NCBI RefSeq assembly: GCF_900101015.1
Contig: NZ_FNFZ01000013.1
Location: 1 to 64,000, forward strand
Origin: Sarcina sp. DSM 11001
GTDB taxonomy: Bacteria; Bacillota; Clostridia; Lachnospirales; Lachnospiraceae
Direction of reading: 5' to 3'
Length of the DNA: 64,000 nucleotides
Shown here: in pieces, positions 8,862 to 17,018 of the stretch
Layout: each line of letters opens with the position of its first letter
Position numbering within the stretch: position 1 is the first letter of the stretch
Translations under genes and position numbers: made by a program
Notes under the pieces: model-generated
What the model was told of the DNA's origin: nothing
The model's database searches: none
Seen by the model: the letters and a program-made list of their open reading frames with translations, nothing else

Positions 8862-8965
8862 CGGGGGAACAGGGGGACAGGACTGAAAGGACCGTCCCCC
8901 TAAAACGTCTAGTTGGAGACCGGGGGGAACAGGGGGACAGAACCGAAAGGACCGTCCCCCTGTTT
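8856..8965. repeat. Tandem pair of GGGGGACAG-family repeats
   Basis: Two units of about 50-60 bases, each GGAGACCGGGGG... then GGGGGACAG, a short loop with GAAAGGA, then CCGTCCCCC, follow one another. They lie exactly where the coding similarity of the broken ATPase gene ends, and directly after the 3' end of the protease gene that is read from the opposite strand. Confidence 0.75.
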
Positions 8966-8978
8966 CCCCTGTTTTGCC

Positions 8979-11900
8979 CTAAAACGGGTTTAAAATCTTG
9001 TCGTACCTGCCCGCTTCGGCGTTAATGGCAGCAGCGCCGCCAGCGGTGCGGACTGCTCCGGTTTCGGAGAACTTCTCAAGCAGCCCTGTATAATCAGCCA
9101 GCTTCTCAAGGTTAAGCTGTTTGAGCTGGCGCATACTGGTTACTGATTCATCCTGAGGTCTGCCCTTCAGCACTGCCTCCGCCGCGTTGACCGCGCCGGA
9201 GAGTTCGCCTTGCGGCATGGCATAATAGGCATAAGACTTGAGGATATAACCGTCCAGGGTTTCCTGGTCGATCCCGCTGCCGGCGATCATTTCGGGTAAA
9301 CCGTCAAGTACCCGGAATGTCTCAGCGATATTCGGATCCCGATAGGTATAAATGAACATGCCCCCGTCATCAGAGATGTAAACCGTGCAATTGGGTGAAT
9401 ACACGCCATACTGGTCGCGCAGCAACGGAGTCAGAATGACATCCGTCACCAGGCCGGCCAGGACGTCCATTCCGCCCTCGTGGCCATTCTGCCCTAAAGC
9501 TCTGTAACTGGCAGACAGCATGTTGTACTGCACGCTGCTGTCGATTACCAGAGCCTCATTCATTTCGGGCAGCGGCAGATCGTATTCGGCCTGCTCGATC
9601 TTACGCGCATCCAGAGAAGCAAGGAAACTGTCCGCCAGCTGCCGGTTCAGAGCGATGCTGTTCTCGTTTCCCGCAAACATGGCCACGGCATTTGTCCTGT
9701 TGTTAAGCCTGTTCTGGATCTCCTTCAGCTTCGTTGTCACGGCTTCGGGCTCGTCCTGAAGCTGTTTTTGCGTGCGGCCGAGAAACTCATAATATTCCAG
9801 ACCCTGTGCGAAGGAGTTGTAGCGCATGCGCTGTGAATCGCGGGCGAATGCGCGGTTAAGCATCAGTTCTTCAGGGTCGTCGGCAATGTCGCTCTTCATG
9901 CCCGCCCTGATAGCCCGGACCTGCTCCAGAATCTTTACGGGGTCGTCGAACCTGGTCCCAAAGAGGATCTCCCTCATAAGGTCATAGCCCTCTTCCAGGT
10001 CATCATCCATCGAAATCCAGGAAAGCTGCAGCCAGGGATGAACGCCGTCTTTGCCGTCCTGCCAGGCGGATGCGAGGATTCTGTAATTATATAAGTACCG
10101 GCTGATCATCCCCGCCAGATCCCCTTTCGAATGGGAATCTGTCTCCAATGCAGTGACCAGGTCGGTGTACAGGGTCAGCCAGTGGATGTCCTCCCGGCCA
10201 AAACCAGAGGTATCCAGGAGCAGGTTGACTTTCCCGATGTCCTCTATGTTTGCCGCAGCGTCAATATGGCGGATCCCATCCTCGCCGGTCTCGTCGCTGA
10301 CTTCATAAAGCTTCCAGTCTTCCGGCAGGGACTCCACCGTTACAGCCTGCAGGCCGGCGACCATGTCGCTGGTATCCTCCGTCTCGGGAGCTGCGTTGGA
10401 AGAAGCCACGATTTCGGCGATCTCTTCCTCAGTCATTCCTTCTTTGACAGCCGCCAGTTTTTCAGCTGACTCTGCGTCTTTGATTTCCCTGGAACCCGGC
10501 TCGGGCCAGGTTGTTACCAGGGCAGTTGTCCGGCTGTCAGCCAGCCAGTCGCAGACAGCTTTTTTATACAGTCCCTGCGCATTCCACTTATCCATCTGGA
10601 ACAGACCGTCCTGGTAATCCAGGTAATTCCAGGGATCTCCGGAATAGACTTTGTATTCGATGATCGGCAGGATCTTATCTTCAACAAGGTCGCCGGACTC
10701 CCGGGTCAGCAGAGCCGATGTTTCTAAAGAGGCCATCACGGCGTCCACCTGATCGGCGGGAAATCCGTTTTCAGCCACATCGGCAATCGCTTTGTCCACA
10801 ATTTCCCGGAATACTTCCGCATCTTCGGGATTGACATTTTTGGCAATGAAAGTAACAGCATCCTCCGGTCCCATTGTCACAATGTGAGATTCAAGAGTCC
10901 CGTAGGGCAGAGCATCACGGAAGGACTGCTGGAGGCCGGACGCGCCGTCGGCAAAAAGATCTGTCATTGTGTTTATGACCAGCTCCTGTTCCAGGTCATT
11001 TCTGAGGCCCGGACAAACAAAACCATAGATGATGACAGAGGCATTCTCGGTATTGCTTCCCTGTTCCAGGGGGAAGGGGAGCGACAGGACGACCGGTTCG
11101 GTGATGGGGTCATAGCTGCTGTCTGTAAAAGAGAATTCCTTCTTTTCATAGGCGGAAAAATAACCGTCAAGGAGCTCCAGGAACGCGGCATAGTCCTCAA
11201 ACCGGCCATACAGGTAAGCGGCGCAGTTGGAGGGGTGGTAATATCTGGCATGGTAATCCTTGAGCATCTCCCAGGTCATATCGGGGATGAAATCCGGGTC
11301 GCCTCCTTGTTCATTGCACGTCTTTGAACCGGGGAACATTGCCCGCACGGCATTGTTAAAGGCATTTGTCTCCAGTGTCCGCATTCCAAGCATCTCGGTG
11401 TACACAGTACCCTCGATCGTAAGCGGGGCATCCGCGTTATCCAGGCGATAGCGCCAGGCCTCGGTACGGAATATCTTTTCGTTTTTCAATATAATCGGAT
11501 GGAAGCAGCTGTCGACGTAAAAATCCGCATATTTTAAAAGCTGTGCCTCTGACAGGCTCGCCACCGGATAGGTGGTATAACCCGAGTAGGTGAGAGCGTT
11601 CATGTAGGTGTTGTAAGTCTGGTGCTTCAGATTGAAAAACAGCTGCGTGGATGGATACTTCTCGGAACCAGACAGGACGGCATGCTCAAAAACATGCGGA
11701 AGGCCTGTCTTATCAAGGGTTTCTGTAAAGAACGTCAGATCAAATACCCGGTTCGTATCGTCGTTGGCGATGTAGTATAGCTCCGCCCCTGTCTTTTGGT
11801 GCACAAATCGTACGGCTGTGGCGTCCATCAGAGGATAGTCTCGTGTTTCCACTGCTTCAAACCCCTTTACCACCTGTCCGACCTGCGGGAGGCTGGCAGT

Positions 11901-12191
11901 GTCCTCCCCGGCAGCGGTTTCAGACGCCGCATTGCCGTCAGGCGTTTCCGTGGCTGCGGTATCAGACGCCGCATTGCCGTCAGGTGTTTCGGCGGCCGCG
12001 GGCAAAGCCCCGGGAACAGATCCCGACAGCAGCGCCAGCACCAGCAGCATGGGGAATAAACGTTTTTTCAGATCGAGTTTATTATTGAGTTTATTATTGA
12101 GTTTGTTATTGAGTTTATTATTGAGTTTGTTATTGAGTTTATTATTGAGTTTGTTATTGAGTTTATTATTGGGTTTATTATTCTGAAGCAT
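8979..12191 (-). CDS. M16C-type zinc metalloprotease (PreP-like), secreted
   Basis: This is a large insulinase-family protease, about 1070 residues, resembling the presequence protease group (normally ~970). The inverted zinc motif HVFEH is at residues 166-170, with the downstream 'FNLKHQTYNTYMNALTYSGYTTYP' region typical of M16C. A signal peptide (core MLLVLALLSGSVPGALPAAA) lies at ~48-67, preceded by an odd Asn/Lys-rich stretch of NNKL repeats. A linker with two TPDGNAAS units follows. The start at 12191 has GGAAGGG upstream; an in-frame start at 12305 looks too long. It probably degrades peptides outside the cell or in the wall. Confidence 0.93.
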   Translation of the reverse strand: MLQNNKPNNKLNNKLNNKLNNKLNNKLNNKLNNKLNNKLDLKKRLFPMLLVLALLSGSVPGALPAAAETPDGNAASDTAATETPDGNAASETAAGEDTASLPQVGQVVKGFEAVETRDYPLMDATAVRFVHQKTGAELYYIANDDTNRVFDLTFFTETLDKTGLPHVFEHAVLSGSEKYPSTQLFFNLKHQTYNTYMNALTYSGYTTYPVASLSEAQLLKYADFYVDSCFHPIILKNEKIFRTEAWRYRLDNADAPLTIEGTVYTEMLGMRTLETNAFNNAVRAMFPGSKTCNEQGGDPDFIPDMTWEMLKDYHARYYHPSNCAAYLYGRFEDYAAFLELLDGYFSAYEKKEFSFTDSSYDPITEPVVLSLPFPLEQGSNTENASVIIYGFVCPGLRNDLEQELVINTMTDLFADGASGLQQSFRDALPYGTLESHIVTMGPEDAVTFIAKNVNPEDAEVFREIVDKAIADVAENGFPADQVDAVMASLETSALLTRESGDLVEDKILPIIEYKVYSGDPWNYLDYQDGLFQMDKWNAQGLYKKAVCDWLADSRTTALVTTWPEPGSREIKDAESAEKLAAVKEGMTEEEIAEIVASSNAAPETEDTSDMVAGLQAVTVESLPEDWKLYEVSDETGEDGIRHIDAAANIEDIGKVNLLLDTSGFGREDIHWLTLYTDLVTALETDSHSKGDLAGMISRYLYNYRILASAWQDGKDGVHPWLQLSWISMDDDLEEGYDLMREILFGTRFDDPVKILEQVRAIRAGMKSDIADDPEELMLNRAFARDSQRMRYNSFAQGLEYYEFLGRTQKQLQDEPEAVTTKLKEIQNRLNNRTNAVAMFAGNENSIALNRQLADSFLASLDARKIEQAEYDLPLPEMNEALVIDSSVQYNMLSASYRALGQNGHEGGMDVLAGLVTDVILTPLLRDQYGVYSPNCTVYISDDGGMFIYTYRDPNIAETFRVLDGLPEMIAGSGIDQETLDGYILKSYAYYAMPQGELSGAVNAAEAVLKGRPQDESVTSMRQLKQLNLEKLADYTGLLEKFSETGAVRTAGGAAAINAEAGRYDKILNPF
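12070..12182. repeat. 12-bp tandem repeat encoding NNKL
   Basis: About nine units of a 12-base sequence (TTATTGAGTTTA / TTATTGAGTTTG alternating) encode NNKP plus eight NNKL units at the very N-terminus of the M16 protease, before the hydrophobic core of its signal peptide. The alternation suggests growth by 24-base steps. Confidence 0.9.
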
Positions 12192-12415
12192 AGGCTCGTC
12201 CCTTCCATTAACCTGCTTATAATGCAGTCCCTGTATCATGGATATGACACCGCTTGTTGTATAGCTGTCTGCCTGCTCCGCCGCAGGCATGCTGCCTGTC
12301 TTCAAGCTGCCCTCTATGTCATATCATTTCCCTATCGCATCTATTTAAAATTATACATCCGGAAAGCAGTAATTCAAGATGAACGGGAATGAATAACCAA
12401 TTGTCAGCCCCTTGA

Positions 12416-12499
12416 CATCAGCTATAATATGATCTGGGATGCCTGGGATTCGGTCATGCCGCCCCTGCCGCGCGAGCGGGGCCATGGCCCTGTACATGC
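12416..12499 (+). pseudogene. Relic of a Gfo/Idh/MocA oxidoreductase gene
   Basis: Positions 12416-12462 are identical over 47 bases to 2412-2458 inside the intact oxidoreductase. Directly adjoining, 12463-12499 match 2719-2755 with two differences. The intervening 260 bases are deleted. The remaining 84 bases cannot encode a protein. This shows a past duplicate of the gene that was almost entirely lost. Confidence 0.85.
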
Positions 12500-12658
12500 A
12501 TAGCCAGACATACCCATAGGAAAAGGTGTTACAGTGACACGTAGAAAAGTCAAAAGGGGATATTTGGAGATATGCTGCGATTAACTCCTTTGAGATTGTA
12601 TCACCTTTGAGATCGTATCATATAAAAGAGATGACATGATGTTGGATACGAACCATTT

Positions 12659-12688
12659 TTCACACAGCACACTTACTATTAGTATATA
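12659..12688 (+). promoter_or_regulatory. Possible sigma-A promoter
   Basis: TTCACA (12659-12664), an 18-base spacer, then TATATA (12683-12688, within TATATAAT). It lies about 110 bases before the DUF1295 gene. Based on consensus match only. Confidence 0.35.
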
Positions 12689-12795
12689 ATTAGGTATGAT
12701 AACATTGACAACTGCTGGTGTGGGTAAAACCGTGATGATCTGAGTTGATAAATCGTACAGACTGGGTGAAAAGTTGACAGAAAGGAGAATTCATC

Positions 12796-13590
12796 GTGAT
12801 GCAGTATCTCATTATTCTTTTGACAGCTATCATTTTTAGTGCCTGCGGATTCTACATGTATATCTATTTTTTTTCATTGGGATACGGCTTTTCGATTGCC
12901 GCGATTGGTGCAGTCATGCTCTTCCTGTTCAGGGAATCACTTACCTGGGGAACAGCGCTGCAGTGTCTGCTCTTTATGGTCTACGGCATCCGTCTGGGCG
13001 GCTATCTGCTCATCCGTGAGATGAAAAGTCAGGCCTATAAAAAAGTCCTCAATCCTGAGATGACCCGCAGCCGGCAGATGGGTATGGTACCCAAGGTGTC
13101 TATCTGGATCAGCTGCGCTCTGCTCTATACCCTGGAGGTCTCACCGGTCTTTTTCCGTCTGAAAAACGGGGACGGCACAAGCGGCACTGTTATCGCGGGG
13201 CTGATCATCATGGCCTTCGGCATTTGCCTGGAAATGGCTGCTGACATGCAAAAATCCGCTGCCAAGAAAAAGAATCCATATCGCTTTGTGGACACCGGTC
13301 TTTACCGGATCGTGCGCTGCCCCAATTATCTGGGAGAACTGATTCTCTGGGCTGGTGTTCTGGTCTCCGGGATCGGCTCTCTGCACGGGACCCTTCAGTG
13401 GGCTGTTTCCGTTTTGGGCTTTATTCTGATTGTCTATATCATGTTCAGTGGTACCCGCCGCCTGGAAATCCGCCAGGACCGTAACTACGCACTGGATTCT
13501 GAGTATCTGAAATATATTAAAACGGTTCCGATCCTTCTTCCCTTTGTTCCGCTCTACAGCGTGAAGAAATATACTTTCCTTGTAGCGTAA
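12796..13590 (+). CDS. DUF1295 family membrane protein (steroid reductase/ICMT-like)
   Basis: This is an integral membrane protein of 264 residues. It has about six hydrophobic segments and the conserved C-terminal signature PYRFVDTGLYRIVRCPNYLGE, found in DUF1295 and the related isoprenylcysteine methyltransferase and steroid 5-alpha-reductase folds. A final 'R.LEIRQ...Y..DSEYLKYIKTVPILLPFVP' region also fits. The start is GTG 12796 or ATG 12799, both behind AAAGGAG. The substrate is unknown; a lipid-modifying or reductase role is inferred from the fold. No neighbour clarifies it. Confidence 0.88.
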   Translation: MMQYLIILLTAIIFSACGFYMYIYFFSLGYGFSIAAIGAVMLFLFRESLTWGTALQCLLFMVYGIRLGGYLLIREMKSQAYKKVLNPEMTRSRQMGMVPKVSIWISCALLYTLEVSPVFFRLKNGDGTSGTVIAGLIIMAFGICLEMAADMQKSAAKKKNPYRFVDTGLYRIVRCPNYLGELILWAGVLVSGIGSLHGTLQWAVSVLGFILIVYIMFSGTRRLEIRQDRNYALDSEYLKYIKTVPILLPFVPLYSVKKYTFLVA

Positions 13591-13745
13591 TTCTGTTACT
13601 TAACGACTAATTTATCCATTGGAATTCAAGAGGGATGATGCGGTTCAGATAACAAGTGCAGCAGCCTGTTGACCTGTATGCTACAGAATATACAGGTTTG
13701 GCTTTAATATCAGTTGATCAGAAATGACATTTAAAGGAGACCAGA

Positions 13746-14225
13746 ATGATCAGACTGCGGGTAGAAAAGGAATCCGATTTTTATAATTCACTGGATCCAT
13801 CCAATATGAGAATAAGCGAAGATGTATATGCTTATCTGAAGACATTTTGCATTGAAATCGAGGCCCAGCCTGAGCTCCATGATACGATTCAGATTCTCTG
13901 CAGCGAACCCTTCGATGCGGAAAGAGCAAAACAGTCACTTGTTGATGCCGTGGACAGAGAACAGAAAAGAATTGATTATCAGATTATGACAAACCGCAGG
14001 AGAATGCGCGTTGCTTATCTCATCGGCGCAGCACTCAGTGTTTTAGGGTTTTGGCTGGCTAAACTGCTGGATATAGTGGTACTGCAGATGATCTCGTTTC
14101 TGGGCACAATAGCTGCCAGGGATGCTTTCACGATACAGATGAAAATCAACCCGGATCTTGAGCGCTTGAAAAGGTATACGGAGCCTTTCCGCCGGATGAA
14201 ACTGGAAGTGATCCGGGAAAAATAA
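13746..14225 (+). CDS. Hypothetical protein with a hydrophobic hairpin
   Basis: This is a 159-residue protein. An acidic, mixed N-terminal ~85 residues is followed by two adjacent hydrophobic stretches (AYLIGAALSVLGFWLAKLL and IVVLQMISFLGTIAA), then a basic amphipathic tail. It is probably anchored in the membrane with both ends in the cytoplasm. AAAGGAGACC precedes the ATG. I do not recognise a family. It stands between unrelated genes. Confidence 0.7.
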   Translation: MIRLRVEKESDFYNSLDPSNMRISEDVYAYLKTFCIEIEAQPELHDTIQILCSEPFDAERAKQSLVDAVDREQKRIDYQIMTNRRRMRVAYLIGAALSVLGFWLAKLLDIVVLQMISFLGTIAARDAFTIQMKINPDLERLKRYTEPFRRMKLEVIREK

Positions 14226-14388
14226 GCATTTGTCGATCTTAGTTGATTTCAGACGTTACATATCCACTCCTTCGAGAGGGTGTGGAATGTAACAGCAACG
14301 GTTACAAAGGGGACGGTTCTGAATATACGAAGGGGACGGTTCTGCAGTGGTTCACATGATCAAATCGAATAAAAGGACAACACGAAAG
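14226..14388. repeat. Intergenic region with tandem GGGGACGGTTCTG elements
   Basis: AGGGGACGGTTCTG occurs twice (near 14309 and 14332). Upstream is an imperfect hairpin around CCACTCCTTCGAGAGG (14265-14285) followed by TGTAAC/GTTACA (14289-14307). These belong to the dispersed hairpin family or are decayed relatives. Confidence 0.5.
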
Positions 14389-15378
14389 ATGAAGAAAGTT
14401 GACAGCTTCCTCCACATGAACTGCATTGTTGTTTTCAATAAGACAAAGGACAAGGTCCTTTTCTGCAGACGCAGGAAAGATCCTTTTGCCGGGCGTCTTA
14501 ATTTTGTCGGCGGCAAGGTGGAAGAGGGAGAAGCATCCGAAGACGCGGCTTACCGCGAACTGGAGGAGGAAACAGGAATCTCTCAAAAGGAGATTCGACT
14601 GTTCCGCTTGATGGATATCACCTATTATCATCAGGCTTTTATACTGGAAATGTTTGTGGGAAAACTGGAGAATGACGTTGAGTTGAGAGAAGAAAAGAAT
14701 CCACTGCTCTGGCTTCCGCTTACAGAGGATTTTACCAATCGGGAGCGCTTTGCCGGAGAACAGAACATCGCCCACATCATCAATATTGCCATGTTATTTC
14801 CTGTTCCGGAAAGATTATCTATTCAGGAAAGTTTTCCTGTTCCGGAAAGATTATCTGTTCAGGAAAGAGATGCAGCGTATAATAGTATAGTGAATAAGAT
14901 CAAATGCATCCGCAGCGGCGGGCAGACCGGAGCTGACAGGGCTGCTCTTGATATGGCAGGGAAATATGGAATCAGGATCTGCGGCTGGTGTCCTCTGGGA
15001 GGCTGGGCAGAGGATTTTCCTTCCCCGCCGGGGCTTTTAGAGAAATATCCGGAGCTCAGGGAAACTCCTTCCTCCGAGACCTCTCAGAGGACCAAATGGA
15101 ATATACGGTATACAGATGCCATTCTGACGATTATACCGAAAGGCTCAGGTGAGTCCATAGGAACCGAGGTCGGGATACAGGAGGGGATTCTGTTGAAGAA
15201 GCCCATGTTTACTGCCCAGGGATTGGAAGATGTGCCGGAGATTGTTGCATGGCTGAACACATTGCCGGATAACCTTGATCTTTGTGTGGGAGGCCCCAGA
15301 GCAAGCGAATGTCCGGAGGTATATCAGATAACGACAGAAATACTGTCCCGGGTTCTGGATTCATTGCAGCATCGTTAG
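14389..15378 (+). CDS. Nudix hydrolase fused to a SLOG-type (YpsA/molybdenum-carrier-like) domain
   Basis: This is a two-domain cytoplasmic protein of about 329 residues. Residues ~10-150 form a MutT-like Nudix hydrolase with the full Nudix box from GGKVEEGE to REL-EEETGI (about 41-64). After a linker holding two copies of FPVPERLS, residues ~173-329 match the 'putative molybdenum carrier' SLOG/Rossmann family: IRSGGQTGADRAALD, CGWCPLGGWAED, and TKWNIRYTDAILTI. SLOG proteins bind nucleotide-derived ligands, so a nucleotide-pool or signal-clearing role is inferred. The start could also be GTG 14347 or ATG 14356. Confidence 0.88.
   Translation: MKKVDSFLHMNCIVVFNKTKDKVLFCRRRKDPFAGRLNFVGGKVEEGEASEDAAYRELEEETGISQKEIRLFRLMDITYYHQAFILEMFVGKLENDVELREEKNPLLWLPLTEDFTNRERFAGEQNIAHIINIAMLFPVPERLSIQESFPVPERLSVQERDAAYNSIVNKIKCIRSGGQTGADRAALDMAGKYGIRICGWCPLGGWAEDFPSPPGLLEKYPELRETPSSETSQRTKWNIRYTDAILTIIPKGSGESIGTEVGIQEGILLKKPMFTAQGLEDVPEIVAWLNTLPDNLDLCVGGPRASECPEVYQITTEILSRVLDSLQHR
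14797..14868. repeat. 36-bp in-frame tandem duplication in the Nudix-SLOG linker
   Basis: Two 36-base units encode FPVPERLSIQES and FPVPERLSVQER. They differ at only a few bases and lie exactly between the two domains. Confidence 0.9.
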
Positions 15379-15467
15379 CAGCATTTCTTGAAAGCTGTTA
15401 CAAAAATCGATTTTCGATTTTCAATGACAACTATCTTGACACACAGGGGTTCCCGGGAGGAATATCA

Positions 15468-15668
15468 ATGGTTAATGCACCTGATATTGCATTTTCAACT
15501 GTCGAAGAGCGGAGAGAATATATAAGAAAGAGATACCCCTGTATTGCGGACTGCGATATGTGCGGACTGTGCAAGGTTTTTCATGGTCATGATGCAGAGT
15601 ACGCCTTTGAGGACTATATTTCAGGAAAACGTCAATTTATGGATGTCGCAGCAGATTATAAGAGATAG
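15468..15668 (+). CDS. Small Cys-rich protein, function unknown
   Basis: This is a 66-residue protein. The centre holds four cysteines in CIADCDMCGLC, a likely metal-binding knuckle, followed by an acidic and aromatic C-terminal half (HDAEYAFEDYISGKRQFMD). The start at 15468 is chosen because GGGAGGAATATCA precedes the ATG; a longer in-frame start would overlap the Nudix gene. It lies 45 bases before the asparaginase gene on the same strand, so the two are probably one transcript. The composition resembles short Clostridial proteins of unknown role. Confidence 0.7.
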   Translation: MVNAPDIAFSTVEERREYIRKRYPCIADCDMCGLCKVFHGHDAEYAFEDYISGKRQFMDVAADYKR

Positions 15669-15712
15669 GGAGCGGATCAAGGAGGAGAAGACGTGCTGCA
15701 AGAAAGAGGGTT

Positions 15713-16732
15713 GTGATTGTCGTGAATAAAAAAGTCTTGATTATCAATACAGGAGGTACGCTGTCTTCGGTCGCAAAGGAGCATGGACTGACTCCGGGGC
15801 TTACGACGGACTCCATGCTGCGTGAGCTCCACGTGGTGGCAGGAGAAGCGGAACTGATCACACAGGAGTTCTCTTCACTGGACAGTGCCAATATTTTTCC
15901 GGAGGACTGGGTGCGGCTTGCACAGGTGATCAGCCAGCAGCGGGATAACTATGACGGGATGGTTGTAATTCACGGCACTGACACCCTGGCGTATACGTCA
16001 TCCATGCTGTCCTTTATGCTCCAGAATATCCGCATTCCGATCGTGATCACCGGCAGTCAGCTGTCGATCTCCAACCCGGTAGCGGATGCGATGGAGAACC
16101 TGCGATGCGCAATCTACATGGCGCAGAGCGGATGCCCGGGAGTATTTGTGGCCTTTAACAGAAAAGTGATGCTGGGATGCAGGACATCCAAGGTGCGTTC
16201 CCTGAGTTTTGATGCTTTTGACAGTATTAACTGTGATAATGTCGCGGAGATCAGTTCCATCGGGATGAAGATCAATACCCATATGCTGCCGAAGAAAAAC
16301 GGCATTTTCCGCCTGCAGGACCGCTACTGTCCGGATGTGGCGGTGATCAAGCTGTTTCCGGGCATTCACAGGGAAGTACTCCAGATGTATGCTGAAAACG
16401 GCTACCGAGCCTTTTTTATAGAAGCATTCGGATTGGGAGGCATGCCTTTTCTGCGACATGACTTCATCAGCGGGATCAGCAGACTGACAGAACAGGGCTG
16501 CACCGTCCTCGTCGGTACACAATGCCGATTCGAGGGGAGCAGCCTCGAAGTATACGAGACCGGCCGGCTCGCGCTTGAGGCAGGAGCACTGCAGGCATAT
16601 GATATGACGTCTGAGGCGGCAGTGACCAAGCTGATGTGGGTGCTGGGACAGACAGATAATCCTCTGGAAATAAGGGAATACTTCCTGCTGAACCTGTGCG
16701 GCGAAGTCTCTATCCCTCCCAGAAATGTGTAG
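15713..16732 (+). CDS. ansA: L-asparaginase, type I-like
   Basis: This enzyme hydrolyses asparagine to aspartate and ammonia in the cytoplasm (no signal peptide). It has 339 residues, normal for the bacterial type I group. Both active-site signatures are present: TGGTLSS at residues 13-19 (nucleophile Thr) and HGTDTLAYTSS at 87-97 (Thr-Asp pair), plus TGSQL. Start codon choice is GTG 15713 or GTG 15722; an AAGAGGG element lies just upstream and fits the second slightly better. A hairpin at 16897-16949 closes the unit. Confidence 0.93.
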   Translation: MIVVNKKVLIINTGGTLSSVAKEHGLTPGLTTDSMLRELHVVAGEAELITQEFSSLDSANIFPEDWVRLAQVISQQRDNYDGMVVIHGTDTLAYTSSMLSFMLQNIRIPIVITGSQLSISNPVADAMENLRCAIYMAQSGCPGVFVAFNRKVMLGCRTSKVRSLSFDAFDSINCDNVAEISSIGMKINTHMLPKKNGIFRLQDRYCPDVAVIKLFPGIHREVLQMYAENGYRAFFIEAFGLGGMPFLRHDFISGISRLTEQGCTVLVGTQCRFEGSSLEVYETGRLALEAGALQAYDMTSEAAVTKLMWVLGQTDNPLEIREYFLLNLCGEVSIPPRNV

Positions 16733-16896
16733 ACTGCTACAAAACTGGAGGGAATCGCAGCTACCAGAGAGCGGGATGCCAGCAACTGTTGCCATCCCTT
16801 TTCCGGTCTGCTCTGTTTCCTCAAAACCGGTTGCTGCAGCCGCAGTCTGCTCAACGGCAGAATCCCCAACAGTCACTGCGAAAACACTCTTAATAC

Positions 16897-16949
16897 AGGG
16901 GACTGCTGAAGTGTGTCAGGCAAAAACCGACATACTTCAGCAGTCCCCT
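16897..16949. terminator. Hairpin between convergent genes
   Basis: AGGGGACTGCTGAAGT (16897-16912) pairs perfectly with its complement at 16934-16949 across a 21-base loop. No long T-run follows, so it may be a weak terminator for the asparaginase gene and the opposing gene. Confidence 0.6.
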
Positions 16950-16958
16950 TGTGTTGCA

Positions 16959-17018
16959 TTTACGATATTTACGGTATTTACGGTATTTGCGGTATTTACG
17001 GTATTTCCGGTATTTCCG
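16959..17018. repeat. 9-bp tandem repeat at the end of the 16996 gene
   Basis: Six to seven copies of a 9-base unit (TATTTACGG, with TATTTCCGG and TATTTGCGG variants) run across the stop codon of the minus-strand gene. The coding part yields the terminal PEIPEIP. A C-to-A change in the repeat creates the TAA stop, so repeat growth has set the protein's end. Confidence 0.85.

Larger units (their letters stand above)
12192..12795. other. Intergenic region between protease and DUF1295 gene
   Basis: This holds an oxidoreductase relic (12416-12499), a possible promoter at 12659-12688 and a short element TTGACAACTGCTGGTGTGGG (12704-12723) similar to one at 2942. No other gene was seen. An in-frame extension of the protease to 12305 cannot be excluded. 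Confidence 0.5.
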
